Below are positions 58,102 to 64,000 of a stretch of DNA of 64,000 nucleotides, piece after piece. The stretch's first letter is position 1, and each line of letters opens with the position of its first letter. Both the position numbers and the translations under genes were made by a program. The stretch is taken from contig NZ_WUTW01000001.1 of assembly GCF_009831215.1 (NCBI RefSeq), positions 434,001-498,000 of the forward strand, written 5' to 3'. The notes under the pieces are model-generated. The model saw only the letters and a list, made by a program, of their open reading frames with translations. It made no database searches and had not been told where the DNA came from. The stretch is from Actinomadura rayongensis (lineage in GTDB: Bacteria > Actinomycetota > Actinomycetes > Streptosporangiales > Streptosporangiaceae).

Positions 58102-59739
58102 ATGGTGGACACGCGCGCCGGGCGGCCCGCGGCCCCGGCCGACCTGGTGGACGTGCCGCGCCTCGTCACGGCCTACTACACGCTGCGTCCCGACCCGTCC
58201 GAGCCGGCGCAGCGCGTCGCGTTCGGGACGTCCGGGCACCGCGGCTCGGCCCTGGACGCCGCGTTCAACGAGACGCACATCCTCGCCACCAGCCAGGCGA
58301 TCTGCGAGTACCGCGCCGCGCAGGGCACCGACGGGCCGCTGTTCCTCGGCGCCGACACCCACGCCCTGTCCGCGCCCGCGCAGGCGTCGGCGCTGGAGGT
58401 GTTCGCGGCCAACGACGTGACCGTCCTCGTCGACGCGCGCGACGGCTACACGCCCACCCCGGCCGTCTCGCACGCCATTCTCACGTTCAACCGGGGGCGG
58501 CGGTCCGGGCTCGCGGACGGCGTCGTCGTCACCCCGTCGCACAACCCGCCCCGCGACGGCGGCTTCAAGTACAACCCGCCGAACGGCGGCCCCGCCGGGA
58601 CCGACGCCACGACCTGGATCCAGGACCGGGCCAACGCGATCATCGAGGGCGGGCTCACCGGCGTCCGGCGCGTCCCGTACGCCGAGGCCCTGCGCCGCGC
58701 CGGACGGTACGACTTCCTCGACGCCTACGTCGGCGACCTCCCGTCCGTGCTGGGCCTCGCGGCGATCCGGGACGCGGGCGTGCGCATCGGCGCGGACCCG
58801 CTCGGCGGTGCCAGCGTCGCCTACTGGGGGGAGATCGCCGACCGGCACGGGCTGGACCTGACGGTCGTGAACCCCGAGGTGGACCCGACCTGGCGGTTCA
58901 TGACGCTGGACTGGGACGGCAAGATCCGCATGGACTGCTCGTCCCCGCACGCGATGGCGTCGCTGATCGGCAAGCGGACCGACTACACGGTCGCGACCGG
59001 CAACGACGCCGACGCCGACCGGCACGGCATCGTCACGCCCGACGCCGGGCTCATGAACCCCAACCACTTCCTCGCCGCCGCGATCTCCTACCTCTTCGCG
59101 CACCGTCCGGACTGGCCCGCGTCCGCCGGGGTCGGCAAGACGCTCGTCAGCAGCGGCATGATCGACCGCGTCGCCGCCGCGCTCGGCCGGCCGCTGACCG
59201 AGGTGCCGGTCGGGTTCAAGTGGTTCGTCCCCGGGCTGCTGGACGGCTCGCTCGGCTTCGGCGGCGAGGAGAGCGCCGGGGCGTCCTTCCTGCGCCGCGA
59301 CGGCTCGGCCTGGACGACCGACAAGGACGGCCTGCTGCTCGCCCTGCTCGCCGCCGAGATCACCGCCGTCACCGGCCGCTCCCCGAGCGAGCTGTACGGC
59401 GACCTCACCGCCCGGCACGGCGAGCCCGCCTACGCCCGGCTCGACGCCCCTGCCACGCCGGACGAGAAGGCGCTGCTCAAGCGGCTGTCGCCGGAGCAGG
59501 TCACGCTGGACACGCTCGCGGGCGACCCGATCACCGCCGTCCTCACCCGCGCGCCCGGCAACGACGCGCCGATCGGGGGGCTCAAGGTCGCGACGGAGCA
59601 GGCGTGGTTCGCGGCGCGTCCGTCCGGGACGGAGGACGTCTACAAGATCTACGCCGAGTCGTTCCGGGGTGCGGACCATCTCAAGGTCGTCCAGGAACAG
59701 GCACAGGAACTCGTGGCGGAGGTGCTCAACACCAACTGA
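58102..59739 (+). CDS. pgm: Phosphoglucomutase (alpha-D-glucose phosphate-specific)
   Basis: 545 residues from ATG 58102, with CGGAGGAGAA upstream. It interconverts glucose 1-phosphate and glucose 6-phosphate. [20 protein letters not shown] is the family start, [20 protein letters not shown] carries the phosphoserine, [19 protein letters not shown] is the metal loop, and [20 protein letters not shown] is the sugar-binding loop. The phosphate-binding [17 protein letters not shown] closes the protein. The length matches the Pgm type of E. coli and actinobacteria rather than ManB. Confidence 0.95.
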   Translation: MVDTRAGRPAAPADLVDVPRLVTAYYTLRPDPSEPAQRVAFGTSGHRGSALDAAFNETHILATSQAICEYRAAQGTDGPLFLGADTHALSAPAQASALEVFAANDVTVLVDARDGYTPTPAVSHAILTFNRGRRSGLADGVVVTPSHNPPRDGGFKYNPPNGGPAGTDATTWIQDRANAIIEGGLTGVRRVPYAEALRRAGRYDFLDAYVGDLPSVLGLAAIRDAGVRIGADPLGGASVAYWGEIADRHGLDLTVVNPEVDPTWRFMTLDWDGKIRMDCSSPHAMASLIGKRTDYTVATGNDADADRHGIVTPDAGLMNPNHFLAAAISYLFAHRPDWPASAGVGKTLVSSGMIDRVAAALGRPLTEVPVGFKWFVPGLLDGSLGFGGEESAGASFLRRDGSAWTTDKDGLLLALLAAEITAVTGRSPSELYGDLTARHGEPAYARLDAPATPDEKALLKRLSPEQVTLDTLAGDPITAVLTRAPGNDAPIGGLKVATEQAWFAARPSGTEDVYKIYAESFRGADHLKVVQEQAQELVAEVLNTN

Positions 59740-59848
59740 GGGAGATCCCAGCCCTGGAAAAGGTAAAGCTCGGCGCGGGCCGGGGTCGGGCGGCGGCGGA
59801 CGCCCCTACGGTTTTGCCGTCCGAACCCCGCCTCGACCTGGGAGAACC

Positions 59849-60190
59849 ATGAAGCGCCTCATCGCCGCCGCCGTCCTGCCCGGATGCCTGCTGATGGCGT
59901 CCGGATGCTCCTCCGACGCATCGGCGAAGGACGCCACCGCCCACCGCGTGGCCGCGCAGGCCCCGGCGGCGCAGGCCGCCGACACCGTGATCGCGGTCCG
60001 CAAGGACGGCCACAAGATCACCCGGTCGGAGTTCCTGCGCGCCGCGAGCAAGGACAACCGCGCGCGCTCCAAGCCCAACGCGACCCGCGCCTGCAAGGCC
60101 ATCAAGGCGGCGTTCACCCGGTCCGGCGGCAAGATCGTCAACGACCGCGTCTTCACCCGCACCTGCCTCCAGGGCCTCATGCACAAGTGA
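59849..60190 (+). CDS. Small secreted lipoprotein, hypothetical
   Basis: 113 residues from ATG 59849, with GGGAGAA upstream. The signal peptide ends in a lipobox LLMASGC (Cys20). The mature part is Ala-rich, then basic: VIAVRKDGHKITRSEFLRAA and KPNATRACKAIKAAFTRSGG, and it contains two further Cys. No family recognised. It is probably an exported envelope protein. Confidence 0.75.
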   Translation: MKRLIAAAVLPGCLLMASGCSSDASAKDATAHRVAAQAPAAQAADTVIAVRKDGHKITRSEFLRAASKDNRARSKPNATRACKAIKAAFTRSGGKIVNDRVFTRTCLQGLMHK

Positions 60191-60203
60191 CCCGCCCGGC
60201 GCC

Positions 60204-60234
60204 GCGGGTCGTCGCCTACCGCGCGACGACCCGC
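60204..60234. terminator. Hairpin overlapping the 3' end of doc
   Basis: A 12-bp perfect stem (60204-60215 with 60223-60234) that includes the last codons and stop of the Doc gene and lies 14 bases beyond the lipoprotein stop. It could terminate both convergent transcripts. Confidence 0.55.
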
Positions 60235-60590
60235 AGCGCCGCCCCGATCTCCTTGACCTCGATCTCCGAACACGACGTCGCGATCCGCAGCACCAAGTCG
60301 AACGCCTCGTCGTCGCTCAGGTCCGAACGGTGGCCGTTCGCGACCAGCGTGATCTCCGCGGCGGCCCAGCCGGTGCGCTTGTTGCCGTCCACGAACGGAT
60401 GGTTGCAGATGATCGAGTGCAGCAGAGCCGCCGTCTTCTCCTCGATCGTCGCGTACGCGGGCTGCCCGAAGGCGACCGTCTGCGGCCGGGCCGCCGCGCT
60501 CTGGACGAGCCCGACGTCGCGGACCGCCGGCTGACCGCCGAGGTGCCGGGCGTTGAGGGCGATGATCTGCTCGACGCTCAGGTAGATCAC
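60216..60590 (-). CDS. doc: Doc-family toxin (Fic fold, death-on-curing)
   Basis: 124 residues, normal Doc length. The Fic motif is intact: SIICNHPFVDGNKRTGWAAA (H-P-F-x-D-G-N-K-R). IYLSVEQIIALNARHLGGQP and VRDVGLVQSAAARPQTVAFG are the Doc N-terminus. Doc phosphorylates elongation factor Tu in the P1 system. The start overlaps the antitoxin stop by four bases, so the antitoxin is made first. Confidence 0.92.
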   Translation of the reverse strand: MIYLSVEQIIALNARHLGGQPAVRDVGLVQSAAARPQTVAFGQPAYATIEEKTAALLHSIICNHPFVDGNKRTGWAAAEITLVANGHRSDLSDDEAFDLVLRIATSCSEIEVKEIGAALRVVAR

Positions 60591-60796
60591 GTGTCGGCCA
60601 GCCGGTCGAACAGCTCCGCCCGCCGCGCGAACACCTCGTCCGCCGCCGTCGCGACGACGTCCGCCTGCGCCTCCTCGGTGAGGAAGCGGTCCAGCGCGTG
60701 GATGATCGTGCTGTTCGCCGAACTGTGCTTGCTGCGCGAGTAGGCGGTCAGCCGTTCGCTCAGTTCATCGGGCAGGCGGACGCTCAGAGTGGCCAT
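60587..60796 (-). CDS. Ribbon-helix-helix antitoxin for Doc
   Basis: 69 residues. MATLSVRLPDELSERLTAYS is a ribbon-helix-helix strand and helix; SANSTIIHALDRFLTEEA is the second helix. The remainder (DVVATAADEVFARRAELFDR) is a helix suited to block the Doc active site. The classic Doc partner Phd has a different fold, so this is an RHH-Doc pairing. A TACCAAAATGGTG-like near-palindrome (60808-60820) just upstream may be its operator. Confidence 0.85.
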   Translation of the reverse strand: MATLSVRLPDELSERLTAYSRSKHSSANSTIIHALDRFLTEEAQADVVATAADEVFARRAELFDRLADT

Positions 60797-60863
60797 GCCC
60801 GCGATGCTACCAAAATGGTGTTAGAACGCAGGCGATTTGCTTCTTTGGGGAACGCCCCCGGCG

Positions 60864-62237
60864 TCAGCATTCGATGACGTTGACGGCGAGGCCGCCTCGG
60901 GACGTCTCCTTGTACTTGTCGAGCATGTCGCGGCCGGTGTCGCGGAGCGTCTTGATGGCGCGGTCGAGGGAGACGAAGTGGTGGCCGTCGCCGCGCAGGG
61001 CGAGGCGGGTCGCGCTGATCGACTTGATCGCGCCGATCGCGTTGCGCTCGATGCACGGGACCTGGACGAGGCCGCCGACCGGGTCGCAGGTGAGGCCCAG
61101 GTTGTGCTCGATCGCGATCTCGGCCGCGTTCTCCACCTGGGCGGGGGTGCCGCCGAGGGCTTCGGTCAGGCCCGCCGCCGCCATCGAGCACGCCGAGCCG
61201 ACCTCGCCCTGGCAGCCGACCTCCGCGCCCGAGATGCTGGCGTTCTGCTTGAACAGGGAGCCGATCGCGCCCGCCGTCAGCAGGAACCGGACCACCGCGT
61301 CGTCGCTCGCGCCCGGCACGAAGCGCTCGTGGTAGTGCAGGACGGCCGGGACGATCCCCGCCGCGCCGTTCGTCGGCGCCGTCACGATCCGGCCGCCGCC
61401 CGCGTTCTCCTCGTTCACCGCGAGCGCGAACAGCGTCACCCAGTCCATCGCGCGCAGCGGGTCCGCGCCGTCCTCGGCGAGCAGAGTCCGGTGCAGGCGC
61501 GGCGCGCGGCGCTGCACCTTCAGGCCGCCGGGCAGCAGGCCCTCGCGGGCGCAGCCGCGCTCGACGGAAGCCCGCATCACGCCCCACAGCTCCAGCAGGC
61601 CCGCGCGGATCTCGTCGTCCGTCCGGCCGAACGCGCGTTCGTTCGCCAGCATCAGGCCGGAGATCGACAGGCCGGTGTCCGCGCAGTGCGCGAGCATCTC
61701 GGCGGCCGTCGTGAAGGGGTAGGGCAGCGGGGTCTCGTCCGGGCGGATCCGGGCCGCGCCCGCCGCGTCCTCGTCCACGACGAACCCGCCGCCGACCGAG
61801 TAGTAGACGCGCGACCGCAGCTCCTCGCCGGACGTCCCGTACGCCGTGAACCGCATCCCGTTCGGATGGCCCGGCAGGGACTCGTTCCGCTCGAACACCA
61901 GGTGGTCGCCGACGACGAACGGGACGTCCACCAAGCCGAGCAGCGCCAGTCGGCCGCTCTCGCGGATCTCGGCCATCCGGTCGTCCACGCGGTCGACGTC
62001 GACCGTCGCGGGCAGCTCGCCGCACAGGCCCAGCGCGACGGCCTTGTCGCTGCCGTGGCCCTTGCCGGTCAGGCCGAGCGAGCCGTAGAGGACGGCCCGG
62101 ACGCTCGCCGTCCGGTCCAGCAGCCCGTCGTCGCGCAGCCCGGTCGCGAACCGGCACGCCGCCGCCATCGGGCCCCCGGTATGGGACGACGACGGCCCGA
62201 TACCGATCTTGAAGAGGTCGAAAACACTGATCGCCAT
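60864..62237 (-). CDS. sdaA: L-serine ammonia-lyase (iron-sulfur type, single chain)
   Basis: 457 residues, single-chain type. It deaminates serine to pyruvate. [20 protein letters not shown] is the family start. The 4Fe-4S ligand region is [20 protein letters not shown]. The protein ends in a Cys (LAVNVIEC), which in this enzyme type folds into the active site. It lies downstream of glyA on the minus strand, and completes glycine to serine to pyruvate flow. A strong hairpin sits between glyA and this gene. Confidence 0.95.
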   Translation of the reverse strand: MAISVFDLFKIGIGPSSSHTGGPMAAACRFATGLRDDGLLDRTASVRAVLYGSLGLTGKGHGSDKAVALGLCGELPATVDVDRVDDRMAEIRESGRLALLGLVDVPFVVGDHLVFERNESLPGHPNGMRFTAYGTSGEELRSRVYYSVGGGFVVDEDAAGAARIRPDETPLPYPFTTAAEMLAHCADTGLSISGLMLANERAFGRTDDEIRAGLLELWGVMRASVERGCAREGLLPGGLKVQRRAPRLHRTLLAEDGADPLRAMDWVTLFALAVNEENAGGGRIVTAPTNGAAGIVPAVLHYHERFVPGASDDAVVRFLLTAGAIGSLFKQNASISGAEVGCQGEVGSACSMAAAGLTEALGGTPAQVENAAEIAIEHNLGLTCDPVGGLVQVPCIERNAIGAIKSISATRLALRGDGHHFVSLDRAIKTLRDTGRDMLDKYKETSRGGLAVNVIEC

Positions 62238-62256
62238 GCCGCCACTCCTTTGTGGC

Positions 62257-62285
62257 GGCGCCCCCCGCGGCGCGCGGGGGGCGCC
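62257..62285 (-). promoter_or_regulatory. Strong hairpin between glyA and sdaA
   Basis: A 13-bp perfect GC stem (62257-62269 with 62273-62285) with a three-base loop, six bases past the glyA stop. No T run follows. It is likely to reduce read-through or protect the upstream mRNA, lowering sdaA relative to glyA. The sdaA ribosome-binding site AAAGGAG follows at once. Confidence 0.65.
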
Positions 62286-62291
62286 CCGTTC

Positions 62292-63551
62292 CTACAGGTC
62301 CGGATACAGGGGGTGCTCGTCCGCCAGCGCCCGTACCCGCGCCGCCAGCGCGTCCGTGTCGGGGGACGGCTGCAGCGCCAGCGCGATCACGTCGGCGACC
62401 TCGGCGAAGTCGTCGGCGGTGAACCCGCGCGTGGCGAGGGCGGGGGTCCCGATGCGCAGCCCGGACGTCACCATCGGCGGCCGGGGGTCGTTCGGAACGG
62501 CGTTCCGGTTCACCGTGATGCCGATGCCGTGCAGCAGGTCCTCGGCGTCGCGGCCGGTGAGGTCGGAGTCCACGAGGTCGACCAGGACCAGGTGGACGTC
62601 CGTCCCGCCGGTCAGCACCTTCACGCCCGCCTTGGCCGTGTCGGCGGCCGACAGCCGCTCGGCCAGCAGCCGCGCGCCCTCGACCGTCCGGCGCTGCCGC
62701 TCCCTGAACTCCTCCGACGCCGCGAACTTCAGCGCGACCGCCTTCGCCGCGATGACGTGTTCCAGCGGGCCGCCCTGCATCCCCGGGAACACGGCCGAGT
62801 TGATCTTCTTGCCGTGCTCCTCCTTCGCGAGGATCAGGCCGCCGCGCGGGCCGCCCAGCGTCTTGTGCGTCGTCGTCGTGACGATGTCGGCGTACGGGAC
62901 GGGCGAGGGGTGCAGCCCCGCCGCGACCAGCCCCGCGAAGTGCGCCATGTCGACCATGAGCAGCGCGCCCACCGAGTCGGCGATCTCCCGGAACCGCGCG
63001 AAGTCGAGCTGCCGCGGGTAGGCCGACCAGCCCGCGACGATCATCTTCGGCCGGTGCTCGGCGGCGAGCGCGGCGACCTCGTCCATGTCGACCAGGCCGT
63101 CCTCGGCCCGGACGTGGTACGGCACCACGTTCAGGATCTTGCCCGAGTAGTTCAGCCGCATCCCGTGCGTGAGGTGCCCGCCGTGCGCGAGGTCCAGCCC
63201 GAGGATCGTGTCGCCCGGCGACAGCAGCGCGAAGTACACCGCCGTGTTCGCCTGCGCGCCCGAGTGCGGCTGGACGTTCGCGTGCTCGGCCCCGAACAGC
63301 GCCTTCGCCCGGTCGATCGCGAGCTGCTCGGCGACGTCCACGAACTCGCAGCCGCCGTAGTACCGCCTGCCCGGGTACCCCTCGGCGTACTTGTTCGTCA
63401 GGACCGAACCCTGCGCCTCCAGCACGGCCGACGGCGCGAAGTTCTCCGACGCGATCATCTCCAGCGTGCTCTGCTGCCGGTTCAGCTCCGCCGCGACGGC
63501 CGCCGCGATCTCCGGATCGGCGTCGGCCAGCGAGTCGTACAGGTGCATCAA
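62292..63551 (-). CDS. glyA: Serine hydroxymethyltransferase
   Basis: 419 residues. It interconverts serine and glycine with tetrahydrofolate. [40 protein letters not shown] and [20 protein letters not shown] are family blocks; the PLP Lys lies in [20 protein letters not shown]. Its start overlaps the gcvH stop by four bases (ATGA). Confidence 0.97.
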   Translation of the reverse strand: MMHLYDSLADADPEIAAAVAAELNRQQSTLEMIASENFAPSAVLEAQGSVLTNKYAEGYPGRRYYGGCEFVDVAEQLAIDRAKALFGAEHANVQPHSGAQANTAVYFALLSPGDTILGLDLAHGGHLTHGMRLNYSGKILNVVPYHVRAEDGLVDMDEVAALAAEHRPKMIVAGWSAYPRQLDFARFREIADSVGALLMVDMAHFAGLVAAGLHPSPVPYADIVTTTTHKTLGGPRGGLILAKEEHGKKINSAVFPGMQGGPLEHVIAAKAVALKFAASEEFRERQRRTVEGARLLAERLSAADTAKAGVKVLTGGTDVHLVLVDLVDSDLTGRDAEDLLHGIGITVNRNAVPNDPRPPMVTSGLRIGTPALATRGFTADDFAEVADVIALALQPSPDTDALAARVRALADEHPLYPDL

Positions 63552-63937
63552 TCCTCCTCGATGAGCTTGCTGTACGCCGTGGCGTCGAGGAGGTCGCCCG
63601 GCTCGTCGGCGATCCGCACCTTGAAGATCCAGCCCTCGCCGTACGGGTCGTCGTTGATGACCTTCGGCTCGTCGATCACCGCCGCGTTCACCGCCGTGAC
63701 CTCGCCGGTGACGGGCGAGTACAGCTCGCTGACGGACTTGGTGGACTCGACCTCGCCGCAGCTCTCCCCGGCCTCCACCGTGTCGCCCTCGGCGGGCTGC
63801 AGTTCGAGGAAGACGATCTCGCCGAGGGCGTCGGCGGCGTGGGCGGTGATGCCGACGGTCACGATGCCGCTCTCACCGTCGAGCCCCGCGACCCACTCGT
63901 GTTCTTCGCTGTAGCGAAGCTCTTCCGGAACGCTCAC
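63548..63937 (-). CDS. gcvH: Glycine cleavage system H protein
   Basis: 129 residues. The lipoyl carrier of glycine cleavage: the lipoylated Lys is in [20 protein letters not shown] (Lys67), with [20 protein letters not shown] at the start and [20 protein letters not shown] at the end. It sits between gcvT and glyA, coupled to glyA, and 21 bases after the gcvT stop. Confidence 0.97.
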   Translation of the reverse strand: MSVPEELRYSEEHEWVAGLDGESGIVTVGITAHAADALGEIVFLELQPAEGDTVEAGESCGEVESTKSVSELYSPVTGEVTAVNAAVIDEPKVINDDPYGEGWIFKVRIADEPGDLLDATAYSKLIEED

Positions 63938-63958
63938 GATCGTTGTCTCTCTCCCGTG

Positions 63959-64000
63959 TCAGGAACGCTTGTAGAAGGGCAGGGCGACCACGTCGACCGC
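63959..64000 (-). CDS. gcvT: Glycine cleavage T protein (aminomethyltransferase), C-terminal 13 residues only
   Basis: The minus strand reads AVDVVALPFYKRS followed by TGA at 63959-63961. VALPFYKR is the conserved C-terminus of GcvT. With gcvH next, this is the end of gcvT; the rest lies beyond the window's right edge. Confidence 0.85.
   Translation of the reverse strand, partial: AVDVVALPFYKRS

Noticed and set aside
60837..63914. A continuous 1025-codon plus-strand frame antisense to sdaA and glyA
   Set aside because: It lies wholly opposite well-supported genes, is Arg/Val/Ala-rich and has no family motif. Long antisense frames are expected at this GC content.

Overview
The window is very GC-rich, dense with genes and rich in overlapping start and stop codons. 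It reads as chromosomal DNA of a filamentous actinomycete. Pointers are the mismatch endonuclease NucS, two DUF5753 regulators (one paired with DUF397), a BldC-like regulator, a DivIVA-domain coiled-coil protein, an F420/flavin LLM enzyme, DUF3039 and DUF2017. A Streptosporangiales/Actinomadura-like host is my best guess, not proven. No prophage, CRISPR array or biosynthetic gene cluster was seen.

Layout. 1-3.7 kb: a DUF574 methyltransferase (cut by the window edge), a DUF5753 regulator, a small protein plus a nucleotide-cyclase-like protein, and nucS. 3.8-8.6 kb: a membrane protein carrying a dead AMP-ligase C-terminal domain, a GNAT/ATP-grasp fusion, an LLM oxidoreductase and a two-module 3-hydroxyacyl-CoA dehydrogenase. 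8.6-10 kb: a TnpB-only IS200/IS605-type element with a frameshifted tnpB. 10-26 kb: housekeeping and envelope genes (hydrolase, AI-2E-type permease, DivIVA-like filament protein, methylmalonyl-CoA epimerase and thiolase, an ABC transporter, a CnoX-like thioredoxin, malic enzyme, an LPHTG-anchored surface protein, YqgE, DUF3039, a helicase). 26-34 kb: accessory and regulatory genes (XRE/DUF397 pair, BldC-like, LysR with a divergent reductase, gluconokinase).

33.5-42.6 kb is a conserved actinobacterial block: pncA, pncB, clpS, DUF2017, mec, cysO, cysM, (thioesterase), murI, an Rv1339-like metallohydrolase, rph and rdgB. It matches the M. tuberculosis Rv1330c-Rv1341 order. It contains the CysO/CysM/Mec protein-bound cysteine pathway, with a possible Cys-containing leader peptide and hairpin in front of cysO.

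42.6-46.3 kb holds four consecutive genes, alternately MEDS-HATPase and MEDS-STAS, which looks like a duplicated partner-switching cassette. Then come tRNA-Leu(UAG), a peroxiredoxin, a GH4/PfkB/SIMPL/D-threonine-aldolase-like gene run, an LpqC-type esterase and purU. 53.7-57.8 kb is an Asp23/AmaP/DUF6286 envelope-stress locus with two DUF6286-AmaP pairs and a CsbD gene. After phosphoglucomutase, a small lipoprotein and a Doc/ribbon-helix-helix toxin-antitoxin pair, the window ends in a one-carbon operon on the minus strand: gcvT (last 13 residues only), gcvH, glyA and sdaA.
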